A DNA stretch of 64,000 nucleotides from Pseudomonadota bacterium (GTDB lineage: Bacteria > Pseudomonadota > Alphaproteobacteria > Rhizobiales > Rhizobiaceae): assembly GCA_023451735.1 (NCBI GenBank), contig JAEXYH010000069.1:128005-192004 (forward strand), read 5' to 3'. The stretch's first letter is position 1. Each line of letters starts with the position of its first letter. The notes under the pieces are model-generated. The model saw only the letters and a program-made list of their open reading frames with translations, ran no database searches and had not been told where the DNA came from. Both the position numbers and the translations under genes were made by a program. Of the stretch, positions 44,369 through 52,635 are shown piece after piece.

Positions 44369-45409
44369 ATGAGATGGAAGCGTACGATCCAGTTGCTGGA
44401 TGTTCATGCGGAAGGCGAGATCGGTCGCGTGGCGATCGGCGGAGTTCCTAAAATTCCGGGTAACACCGTTGCCGAACAGCTTGCCTGGATGAATTCCGAT
44501 CCGAAGGGGCAGGAGCTTCGCCGTTTCCTTTGCCTCGAGCCACGCGGCACGCCGATCGGCTCCGTCAACCTTCTCCTGCCGCCGAAGCACCCGGATGCGG
44601 ATGCCGCCTTCATCATCCTGCAGCCTGATCAGGCGCATGCCAGTTCAGGTTCCAACTCGATCTGCGCCACCACCGCGCTTCTGGAGGCTGGCATTGTCGA
44701 AATGAAGGAGCCGGAAACCATCGTCACGCTGGAGACAGCGGCTGGCCTCGTCAAGGCCGTGGCCACCTGCCGAGACGGTCGGTGCGAAAAGGTGAAACTC
44801 ACCATGGTGCCGTCCTTCATTCACGAACTGGACGTGAAGCTGCAGACGCCGGAATGGGGCGAGATAACGCTCGATATCTCTTATGGTGGGATTTTTTACG
44901 GTCTCGTGGACGTCTCCCGGATCGGCCTGACCATCGAAAAGAAGAATGCGGCGGCACTCGTGCAGGCAGGTATGATCCTGAAGGACCTGATCAACCGGCA
45001 GATCCCGGTCGTGCATCCGGAAATCCCGGCCATCTCCGGCGTCGCGTATGTGATGTTCCGCGATACGGAAGCGGACGGCACCGTACGCACCTGCACGACC
45101 ATGTGGCCGGGCAGGGCGGACCGCTCTCCCTGCGGCACGGGCAACTCGGCAAACCTCGCAACACTGCATGCGCGTGGAAAAGTGAAGGTAGGAGATACGT
45201 TCCTGTCCCGCTCGATCATCGGAACGCAGTTCGAGGTAGGCCTTTCAGCCGAAACGCAAGTTGCAGGAAAACCGGCAATCGTTCCAACGATCGCCGGTCG
45301 TGGATTTACCTTCGGTCTGCATCAGGTTGCCCTTGATCCCTTCGATCCGCTGGCGGATGGTTTCGCCATGACCGATGTGTGGGGGCCTTCGGCCGGCGAC
45401 ATCATCTGA
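44369..45409 (+). CDS. Proline racemase-superfamily protein, Ser/Cys type (trans-3-hydroxyproline dehydratase-like)
   Basis: 346 residues. In proline racemase and 4-hydroxyproline epimerase both catalytic positions are Cys. Here the first is Ser93 in 'ASSGSNSICATTALLE' and the second is Cys255 in 'DRSPCGTGNSANLA'. Ser/Cys or Thr/Cys pairs are known in trans-3-hydroxy-L-proline dehydratases, so that is the best prediction; a racemase is unlikely. Start ATG 44369 follows 'cggtcggagtcggatgcc'. It lies alone after tRNA-Arg, with no transporter beside it. Confidence 0.8.
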   Translation: MRWKRTIQLLDVHAEGEIGRVAIGGVPKIPGNTVAEQLAWMNSDPKGQELRRFLCLEPRGTPIGSVNLLLPPKHPDADAAFIILQPDQAHASSGSNSICATTALLEAGIVEMKEPETIVTLETAAGLVKAVATCRDGRCEKVKLTMVPSFIHELDVKLQTPEWGEITLDISYGGIFYGLVDVSRIGLTIEKKNAAALVQAGMILKDLINRQIPVVHPEIPAISGVAYVMFRDTEADGTVRTCTTMWPGRADRSPCGTGNSANLATLHARGKVKVGDTFLSRSIIGTQFEVGLSAETQVAGKPAIVPTIAGRGFTFGLHQVALDPFDPLADGFAMTDVWGPSAGDII

Positions 45410-45413
45410 TCGG

Positions 45414-46337
45414 TCAGATCTCGCGGCCAACCTTGGCGGGCGTCTCGACGTCGCCCTGCTTCAGGACCAGAGAGTTTACGCCCTCCACGCCTTCCGGAGC
45501 CGGGGCGGGAATGACACCCAGCTCCTGGAACTGAATGTATTTGGAGGCACCGAACATGTCGCCTTTTGCGGCTGCCTGTCGGTACATTTCGGCCGCCTTT
45601 TCCATGTTGGCCTCAATGCCTTCGCCGGTCTCGTACATGATGCCGAGGTTGATCATGGCGTCCGTATTGCCGCGCTGGGCAGCAAGATCGTACCAAGCGA
45701 TTGCTGTCTGGTCGTCGCTTTCCAAAAGCTGACCTTCATCATAGATCGCGCCGATGTTGAATGCGGCTGTGTCGTCGCCTTCGGCAGCGGCCTTCTCGAA
45801 CCACTGGAGGGCTTTCTGGACGTCCGGCTGCGTGCCGAGGCCGTCACGATAGGCAACGCCAAGATTGTAAGCGGCAAGCGTGTTTCCGCTGTCGGCAGCC
45901 TTTTGGTAGTAGGCAAACTCCGCCTTGTCGTCACCGAGACGACCCATGAGCATGCCGTAGTTGACCATTGCGGCAGCATAGCCGTCCTTGACGGCTGTGT
46001 TGTAAGCGCTCATTGCCTGATCCGGCTCGTCAACACTGTTGAGTGCCCGGCCCAGTTGATAGGCGAAACGCGGGTTTCCCGTGGCGTCGAAAGCAATCCG
46101 ACAGGCTTCCACCGCCTGATTGCCGATATCGGCAATGTTGACCGGAGCAAAATCGCCGTTGCGCTGCTGGTCATAAGGGCTGCCGGCCAGACGATCGCAA
46201 TCGCCCTGCTGCGCGGATGCGAGAATGAGGTTGTTGCGCTCGGCAGCATCGGGTGAAACAGTCAGCGCCAGAAGCGCGACAGCAGCACCTGTGGTAATCG
46301 CAAAACCCTTGTTGACTTTCAGAGTCCGGGATTTCAT
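45414..46337 (-). CDS. Exported Sel1-repeat (TPR-like) protein
   Basis: 307 residues. An N-terminal signal or anchor (residues 10-30) is followed by at least four Sel1-like repeats of about 36 residues ('AMVNYGMLMGRLGDDKAEFA', 'AAYNLGVAYRDGLGTQPDVQ', 'AAFNIGAIYDEGQLLESDDQ', 'AMINLGIMYETGEGIEANME'). Such repeats mediate protein contacts, and rhizobial members (ExoR, PodJ-like) act in envelope signalling. The exact role is unknown. It is convergent with the preceding gene (4-bp gap). Confidence 0.85.
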   Translation of the reverse strand: MKSRTLKVNKGFAITTGAAVALLALTVSPDAAERNNLILASAQQGDCDRLAGSPYDQQRNGDFAPVNIADIGNQAVEACRIAFDATGNPRFAYQLGRALNSVDEPDQAMSAYNTAVKDGYAAAMVNYGMLMGRLGDDKAEFAYYQKAADSGNTLAAYNLGVAYRDGLGTQPDVQKALQWFEKAAAEGDDTAAFNIGAIYDEGQLLESDDQTAIAWYDLAAQRGNTDAMINLGIMYETGEGIEANMEKAAEMYRQAAAKGDMFGASKYIQFQELGVIPAPAPEGVEGVNSLVLKQGDVETPAKVGREI

Positions 46338-46587
46338 TGTTCGCTCCGACTCAAAACACTTTCAGATTGCTTAATGAACGCAGCACTCGTGTGCTTGTTC
46401 CGCGTATTTTGGCCCGAACCCCTGTTCAGAGCCTCTGCAATCCGCACGTTCCCGTGAACCCTAGCGTGATATTGCCGACTTCGATTGGATGTTTTCGCGA
46501 TTCTCCTGTCGGCTGCGAGATTGTCTTCGCGTCCGCTTTGATGGTAAGCGGGATCGACATCCCCAAAACACTCAGCGGAATAGCTCG

Positions 46588-47628
46588 ATGAAAACGCTCC
46601 AGATTCGCCGCCCCGACGATTGGCATCTCCATCTGCGTGACGGCGCCGTACTGGAAGGCGTGATCGGCGATACGAGCCGCCATTTCGCCCGTGCGATTAT
46701 TATGCCGAACCTTGTTCCGCCGGTCGTGACGACGGCCGATGCCATCGCATATCGCGCGCGGATCATGGCTGCCTTGCCGAAGGGGCATAGGTTCGAGCCG
46801 TTGATGACGCTTTATTTGACGGAGCACACCAACCCGGGTGATGTCGAAGAAGGAAAGAAAAGCGGCCTGATCACGGCTGTGAAGCTTTATCCCGCTGGTG
46901 CCACGACCAATTCCCATGGCGGCGTGCGAGATCTGGAGAAGGCGATGCCTGTTCTCGAGCGTATGGCGAAGATCGGCCTTCCGCTCTGCGTGCATGGCGA
47001 GGTCACGACGGCGGAGGTCGATATTTTTGATCGCGAGGCGGTCTTCATCGAAACGGTGCTCGATCCGCTACACAAGCGGCTTCCCGAACTTAAGGTCACG
47101 ATGGAGCATGTCACGACCTCTGACGGCATCGACTATATCAAGTCGTCCAAGGCAAACCTCGCAGGCTCGATCACCACGCATCACCTGATCATCAACCGCA
47201 ACGACATCCTCGTCGGCGGTATCCGTCCTCATTATTATTGCCTGCCGGTCGCCAAGCGCGAAAGTCATCGTCTCGCCTTGCGCGCGGCCGCGACTTCCGG
47301 CGACCACCGTTTCTTTCTCGGCACGGATTCCGCCCCGCATGTCGATCCGTTGAAGGAATGCTCCTGCGGTTGCGCCGGCATCTACACGTCGGTCAACACG
47401 ATGAGCTGCCTCGCCCATGTCTTCGAAGACGATAATGCTCTGGACAAGCTGGAAGCGTTTGCGTCGCTCAACGGTCCGGCTTGGTACGGACTGCAGCCGA
47501 ACGAAGAAACAATCACGCTCGAAAAGCAGGATGTTGCTGTAGAATTTCCGGCCAAGCGCGAGACAGGTGCCGGCGCTATTACCGTATTTGACCCCGGTTT
47601 CCAGATATTCTGGAATGTTCTAGACTGA
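46588..47628 (+). CDS. pyrC: Dihydroorotase (class II, PyrC type)
   Basis: 346 residues. Metal ligands 'DDWHLHLRDG' near residue 11, 'AVKLYPAGATTNS' with the carboxylated Lys near residue 97, 'CVHGEVT', 'EHVTTSDG', 'TTHH', and 'LGTDSAPH' all fit the E. coli-type enzyme. It cyclises carbamoyl-aspartate in pyrimidine synthesis. Start ATG 46588 follows 'cagcggaatagctcg'. pyrE, a later step, lies 1.4 kb downstream beyond a GGDEF gene. Confidence 0.96.
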   Translation: MKTLQIRRPDDWHLHLRDGAVLEGVIGDTSRHFARAIIMPNLVPPVVTTADAIAYRARIMAALPKGHRFEPLMTLYLTEHTNPGDVEEGKKSGLITAVKLYPAGATTNSHGGVRDLEKAMPVLERMAKIGLPLCVHGEVTTAEVDIFDREAVFIETVLDPLHKRLPELKVTMEHVTTSDGIDYIKSSKANLAGSITTHHLIINRNDILVGGIRPHYYCLPVAKRESHRLALRAAATSGDHRFFLGTDSAPHVDPLKECSCGCAGIYTSVNTMSCLAHVFEDDNALDKLEAFASLNGPAWYGLQPNEETITLEKQDVAVEFPAKRETGAGAITVFDPGFQIFWNVLD

Positions 47629-47755
47629 CGTTACTGGTTGTTGCCAAGGAAATGATGTTTTATTCGGATTGTGCTCTCCGAGGGTAACTCTTTGGAGAGA
47701 TTCCCGCTTTAGCTTCTGCTCGCATACTGAAGAAATCTTCGAAGAGAATTCCGGC

Positions 47756-48943
47756 ATGATGCTTGATTATCAGTCTCTTCTGCTTGCGCTGGGCGTTTCC
47801 GCCGCATGTCTGATGGTCACCTTGTTTGGTACCTGGTTTTCCCGCCGGACGGACTCCTTTCTTCTGACTTTGGTTATCTCGCTTTGCCTGATCGTGGCCG
47901 GCATCGCCGTCTACAGCTCCTACACCGCTCAGTCCGGTGTCGGTCCCATGGCCCTAGCCTATGCGTTGTTGATGTGTGGTTTTTCCACCATCTATGCCGC
48001 ATCGGTCCAGTTCCGAACTGACATGCCTCCCTGGCGCCTGGCCGGTGTCCTGTCCTTTGTCAGCCTCGCGCTCGGCATGCCGCTCATTCTTGTCGGACTT
48101 GATGGCATTGGCCTGATTATCATGAATGTGTTGACGGCCATTTTCCTTGTCGGCACCGGATGCCAGTACTGGGCGGCGCGCAAAGAAGCTCCCGGCCCTC
48201 TGCTCGGCATGGTCATTCTCTATTGTATGAGCGGTTTCTCCTTTGCTCTTTGTGCGAGTATGCTGATCGCGGATGGCCGTCCGAGCCTCGGTCAACCACC
48301 GGAAAACTGGGCGGAAAACCTCAATATTGGCATCTGCATTGCCGGCATGACCGGTATTGGCGCTTTGTCGCTGGCGCTTCACCAGTGGCGGATGGCAGCT
48401 CTACATCGCCATGAAGCCATGACCGACGCGCTGACCGGTCTTCTCAATCGCAGGGCCCTGTTCGGGCAATATGGCGGACGAACGCTGAATGCCTCAACCG
48501 CAGTGATTGTCTTTGATATTGACCGTTTCAAGTTGATCAATGACCGTTTCGGCCATTCCGCAGGCGACGAAGTGCTGAAACTGTTTGCGCAGGACGTGAT
48601 GTCGGAAATGGTTCCGGCGGCTTCTGCGGCCCGCCTGGGCGGCGAGGAATTCGCCATGATCGTCAGCGAGGTCATGCCCGGCCGCGCTGAAAGGATCGCC
48701 AATGCAGTCCGCATGCGTTTTGCGTCGCGCGATATCGTCATTGACGGAAAAATCCTTCGCTGCACGGTCAGTGCCGGCGTGTCTGTGGGCTTGCCCGAAG
48801 GCCAGTCGTTTGAAGCCGTTCTGAACGTCGCCGACGGTGCCCTATACGAAGCGAAGAATGCCGGTCGCGATCGTGTCGCGCTCGCATCCTATCTGCGGTC
48901 CATTCCTACGCCACCCGTCCCAGGCAACCGGACATCTGCCTGA
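47756..48943 (+). CDS. Membrane-bound diguanylate cyclase (GGDEF)
   Basis: 395 residues. Six hydrophobic segments (about residues 5-220) form an N-terminal integral sensor, then a GGDEF domain with 'DALTGLLNRRALF', 'IVFDIDRFKLINDRFGHSAG' and the active-site GGEEF at residues 295-299. It should make c-di-GMP. The residues upstream, 'PAASAARL', contain no RxxD, so product inhibition through an I-site is not expected. It lies between pyrC and pyrE with its own start behind an AG-rich site; ATG 47759 is an alternative start. Confidence 0.9.
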   Translation: MMLDYQSLLLALGVSAACLMVTLFGTWFSRRTDSFLLTLVISLCLIVAGIAVYSSYTAQSGVGPMALAYALLMCGFSTIYAASVQFRTDMPPWRLAGVLSFVSLALGMPLILVGLDGIGLIIMNVLTAIFLVGTGCQYWAARKEAPGPLLGMVILYCMSGFSFALCASMLIADGRPSLGQPPENWAENLNIGICIAGMTGIGALSLALHQWRMAALHRHEAMTDALTGLLNRRALFGQYGGRTLNASTAVIVFDIDRFKLINDRFGHSAGDEVLKLFAQDVMSEMVPAASAARLGGEEFAMIVSEVMPGRAERIANAVRMRFASRDIVIDGKILRCTVSAGVSVGLPEGQSFEAVLNVADGALYEAKNAGRDRVALASYLRSIPTPPVPGNRTSA

Positions 48944-49039
48944 AAACTTCAAGCTGCGTCGCTGTTTCGCTGGCTAAGCCTTCGGCATGCTGCTATTGCG
49001 GCGCGTGGTTTAAGAAAGCAGCGATCAAGGAGCGGGCGC

Positions 49040-49735
49040 ATGATCCAGACCACATTTACCGACCGGAATGTAATGGCCGAACTGATGGCAAAGATGCTGT
49101 GGGAAATCGGAGCCGTGCATTTCAGTGCCGACAAGCCCTACAAGTTCTCCTCCGGCATGATGAGCCCCGTCTATATCGACTGCCGCAAGCTGCTTTCCTT
49201 CCCGCGCGTGCGCTCCACCATCATGGATTTCGCCGCAGCCACCGCTTTGCGCGAAGCCGGCTTTGAGAAGTTCGATTGTATCGCGGGTGGCGAAACCGCT
49301 GGCATTCCGTTTGCGGCTCTTCTGTCAGAACGCCTCGGCCTGCCGATGATCTATGTCCGCAAGAAGCCCAAGGGCCACGGTCGTGCATCGCAGATCGAAG
49401 GCCATCTGCCGGAAGGTGCCCGTGTCCTCGTCATTGAAGACCTCGTCACGGTCGGCGGCGGCATGTTCACCTTCATCGACGCCATCCGCGCGGCAGGCGG
49501 CGTGGTTGACCATGGTATGTCGCTGTTCTTCTACGACATGTACCCGCAGGTTGCCGAGCGTTTTGCCAATGGCAAGGTTCAGTTCAGTTACATCGCCACC
49601 TGGCGCAACGTTCTGGCTGTTGCCCGTGACCAGAAGCTGTTCGACGAAAAGACGCTGTCGGAAGTCGAGTCCTTCCTCGACGCGCCGATGGAATGGTCCG
49701 GCCGCCATGGCGGCATTACTGAGCTTTCGCTCTAG
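49040..49735 (+). CDS. pyrE: Orotate phosphoribosyltransferase
   Basis: 231 residues. PRPP motif 'VLVIEDLVTVGGGMFTFIDA' near residue 129 and 'GGETAGIPFAALLSERLGLP' near 83 identify PyrE. It joins orotate and PRPP to OMP. Start ATG 49040 has a strong AAGGAG site. The Met at 49073 is an alternative 11 codons later, supported by the family length of about 215-230. Confidence 0.95.
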   Translation: MIQTTFTDRNVMAELMAKMLWEIGAVHFSADKPYKFSSGMMSPVYIDCRKLLSFPRVRSTIMDFAAATALREAGFEKFDCIAGGETAGIPFAALLSERLGLPMIYVRKKPKGHGRASQIEGHLPEGARVLVIEDLVTVGGGMFTFIDAIRAAGGVVDHGMSLFFYDMYPQVAERFANGKVQFSYIATWRNVLAVARDQKLFDEKTLSEVESFLDAPMEWSGRHGGITELSL

Positions 49736-49792
49736 TATTGGTACAAAAGCTCAGGTATCGATGGGCGAAACAATGATCTCGGGAGGAAATCG

Positions 49793-50719
49793 ATGATCCT
49801 GTGCTGCGGCGAAGCTTTGATCGACATGTTGCCGCGTGAAACGACGCTCGGCGAACCGGCTTTTTCGCCCTATGCCGGTGGCGCCGTCTTTAACACCGCC
49901 ATCGCGCTTGGCCGTCTGAGTGTCCCGACGGCCTTCTTCACCGGTCTTGCCGATGACATGATGGGCGACATCCTGCGCGACACGCTGCGTAAGAGCAATG
50001 TCGACTTCAGCTATTGCGCCATCGCCTCGCGGCCTTCCACCATCGCTTTCGTCAAGCTGGTAAACGGTCACGCGACCTACGCCTTTTACGATGAGGGCAC
50101 AGCCGGCCGCATGATCACCGAGGCCGATCTGCCAGCGATCGGAGACGAATGCGAGGCATTGCATTTCGGTGCGATCAGCCTGATCCCGGAACCCTGCGGT
50201 TCGACCTATGAGGCGCTGATGCTGCGCGAGCATGAAAAGCGCGTCATCTCGCTCGATCCGAACATCCGCCCCGGGTTCATCAAGGACAAGGCGGCCCATC
50301 TCGCCCGTATCCGGCGCATGGCCGCCATGTCGGATATCGTGAAATTCTCGGATGAGGATCTCGCATGGTTCGGCCTTGAAGGTGACGAGGATACGCTCGC
50401 CCGCCATTGGCTGCATCACGGTGCAAAGCTCGTTGTCGTCACCCGCGGTGCAGAAGGTGCTGTCGGCTATACGGCGGATCACAAGGTCATGGTTCCGAGC
50501 GAACGGGTAACGGTCGTCGATACGGTCGGCGCCGGCGACACGTTCGATGCAGGCATTCTCGCATCGCTGAAGATGCAGAACCTGCTGACCAAGTCCCAGG
50601 TCGCAAGCCTCACCGAAGACCAGATCGCCAAGGCACTTGCGCTGGGCGCTAAGGCCGCAGCCGTTACAGTCTCGCGGGCGGGGGCAAACCCGCCATTTGC
50701 GAACGAGATCGGGCTGTAA
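49793..50719 (+). CDS. frk: PfkB-family fructokinase
   Basis: 308 residues. N-terminal 'CCGEALIDMLPRE', substrate-loop 'GGAVFNTAIALGRL' and 'DTVGAGDTFDAGILASL' near the C-terminus fit fructokinases. It phosphorylates fructose to fructose-6-phosphate, the substrate or product of Pgi, encoded convergently. Start ATG 49793 follows 'tcgggaggaaatcg'. The substrate is inferred from family and neighbour. Confidence 0.85.
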   Translation: MILCCGEALIDMLPRETTLGEPAFSPYAGGAVFNTAIALGRLSVPTAFFTGLADDMMGDILRDTLRKSNVDFSYCAIASRPSTIAFVKLVNGHATYAFYDEGTAGRMITEADLPAIGDECEALHFGAISLIPEPCGSTYEALMLREHEKRVISLDPNIRPGFIKDKAAHLARIRRMAAMSDIVKFSDEDLAWFGLEGDEDTLARHWLHHGAKLVVVTRGAEGAVGYTADHKVMVPSERVTVVDTVGAGDTFDAGILASLKMQNLLTKSQVASLTEDQIAKALALGAKAAAVTVSRAGANPPFANEIGL

Positions 50720-50735
50720 CGTCTAGGAGATAGCT

Positions 50736-50880
50736 GCCCCTCACCCTAACCCTCTCCCTCTCCCCCGTAAACGGGGCGAGAGGACGTGCCATGCGCAATG
50801 TTGGCGAGGGACGGAGTGGTCGCAACACGGGTCCTTCTCCCCGCATGCGGGGAGAAGGTGGCGGCAGCCGGATGAGGGGC
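50736..50880. repeat. Palindromic intergenic repeat with inverted ends
   Basis: About 145 bp with 8-bp inverted termini GCCCCTCA (50736-50743) and TGAGGGGC (50873-50880). It holds two inner hairpins: an imperfect one at 50758-50782 (CTCTC/CCCC arms) and a perfect 26-bp palindrome at 50833-50858. It fills the gap between convergent frk and pgi. The type ('cctcaccctaaccctctccc') is frequent in Rhizobiales intergenic regions, from memory, and could also act as a shared terminator. Confidence 0.75.
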
Positions 50881-50901
50881 CGCCTCAGGCTCCACTCAAA
50901 T

Positions 50902-52527
50902 TTACTTCTTCAGTCCAGTCAGCGTCTTTACCAGCCCTTGCGTTGAGCTGTCGTGACTGGCTGCGCTTTCCTTGCCTTCAACGACTGGAAGCAGACCGGT
51001 CGCCAGCTCCTTGCCGAGTTCCACGCCCCACTGGTCGAAGGAATTGATACGGAAGAGCACGCCTTCGACGAAGACGCGGTGTTCGTAAAGCGCGACGAGC
51101 CGGCCGAACGCAAACGGAGTGAGTTTGTCATGCACGAAGGTGATCGACGGGCGGTTGCCGCTGAACACGCGATGTGGCGCGATGAAATCCGCCTTTTTGT
51201 CGTCCATGCCCTTGGAGGTCAGCTGCGCTTTCGCTTCCTCGAACGTGCGGCCCTTCATCAGCGCTTCCGACTGCGCAAGGCAATTGGCGATCAGAAGATC
51301 GTGCTGGTGGCGCAGTTCCGGCTCGAAACCGTTTGCCGCGATCATGAATTCGGCCGGGATGATGCTCGTGCCCTGGTGGATCAGCTGATAGAAGGCGTGC
51401 TGGCCGTTGGTGCCGGGTTCGCCCCAGACGACCGGGCCTGAATTGCCCTCGACCGGCGTGCCGTCGATCGTCACGCCCTTGCCGTTCGATTCCATGTCGA
51501 GTTGCTGCAGATAGGCCGGAAAGCGCAGCAGACGCTGGTCATAGGGAAGGATCGCGCGGGTTGGGTAGCCCAGAACGTTACGATGGTAGAAGCCGATCAG
51601 GCCAAGCAGCATCGGCAGGTTCTTGGCGGTCGGCGCCTCGCGGAAATGCTTGTCCATCGCATGCGCGCCATTGAGGAACTTGCCAAAATTTTCAGGTCCG
51701 ATGGCGATCATCAGCGGCAGGCCGATGGCTGACCAGATCGAATAACGGCCGCCGACCCAGTCCCAGAAGCCGAACACACGTTCTGCATCGATGCCGAAGG
51801 CCGCGACCTTGTCGAGCGCGGTGGAGACGGCGCAGAAATGGTGCTGCACGGCGGCGTCGCCCAGCGTGTCGGCAACGAACCTGCGGGCGGTGGCCGCATT
51901 GGTCATCGTCTCGATCGTCGTGAAGGTCTTGGAAGCGACGATGAACAGCGTCGTCTCGGCATCGAGCAGCTTCAGCGTATCGGCGATATGGGCGCCGTCG
52001 ACATTGGAGACGAAATGAGCGCGCGGGCCGTCATGGTAGGGCGCAAGCGCCAGCGTCGCCATCACCGGGCCGAGATCCGAACCGCCGATGCCGATATTGA
52101 CGACATCGGTGATCTTTTTGCCGGTCGCGCCCTTCAAGGCACCGGACCGGATGCCGTCGGCAAACTTGCCCATCGCGGCCAGGACCGCGTCGACGTCCGG
52201 CATGACATCGCGGCCGTCGACCAGCACCGTCGTGTTGGACCGGTTGCGCAGCGCCGTATGCAGCACCGCCCGGTTTTCGGTGAAGTTGATGGCGACACCG
52301 GAGAACATCTCCTCGCGCTTCTTCGCCACGCCGCCGGCATCGGCGAGCTTTTCAAGCAGCGTGAGGATCTCGTCGTTCACCGCGGTCTTGGAATAATCCA
52401 TGGTGAGGTCATCGAAGCTGGCGCTGAATTTTTCGAAGCGGCCCGCATCCTGGGCGAAGGCGGCACGAATGTCCGTCGCCTTTGTAGCGTCTGCGGTTGC
52501 CTTGAGCTCTTGGACGATGGTCTGCAT
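50902..52527 (-). CDS. pgi: Glucose-6-phosphate isomerase
   Basis: 541 residues. 'IGIGGSDLGPVMA' near residue 145, 'VASKTFTTIETMTNA' near 200, 'GGRYSIWSAIGLP' near 262 and the C-terminal 'FDQWGVELGKELA' are the PGI signatures. It interconverts glucose-6-phosphate and fructose-6-phosphate. Start ATG 52527 has a GAGGAA site; the upstream 10 codons of the open frame are rejected. It is convergent with frk across the palindromic repeat. Confidence 0.97.
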   Translation of the reverse strand: MQTIVQELKATADATKATDIRAAFAQDAGRFEKFSASFDDLTMDYSKTAVNDEILTLLEKLADAGGVAKKREEMFSGVAINFTENRAVLHTALRNRSNTTVLVDGRDVMPDVDAVLAAMGKFADGIRSGALKGATGKKITDVVNIGIGGSDLGPVMATLALAPYHDGPRAHFVSNVDGAHIADTLKLLDAETTLFIVASKTFTTIETMTNAATARRFVADTLGDAAVQHHFCAVSTALDKVAAFGIDAERVFGFWDWVGGRYSIWSAIGLPLMIAIGPENFGKFLNGAHAMDKHFREAPTAKNLPMLLGLIGFYHRNVLGYPTRAILPYDQRLLRFPAYLQQLDMESNGKGVTIDGTPVEGNSGPVVWGEPGTNGQHAFYQLIHQGTSIIPAEFMIAANGFEPELRHQHDLLIANCLAQSEALMKGRTFEEAKAQLTSKGMDDKKADFIAPHRVFSGNRPSITFVHDKLTPFAFGRLVALYEHRVFVEGVLFRINSFDQWGVELGKELATGLLPVVEGKESAASHDSSTQGLVKTLTGLKK

Positions 52528-52635
52528 GATTTCCTCGCATTCTGCAGAATGATGCACGGGAAACTATTCGCTTTCCTGTTCAAATCAAGCGCCGGCCGTG
52601 CGTCTTTTGCTTAGTGGACCAATCAATTGTCCAGT

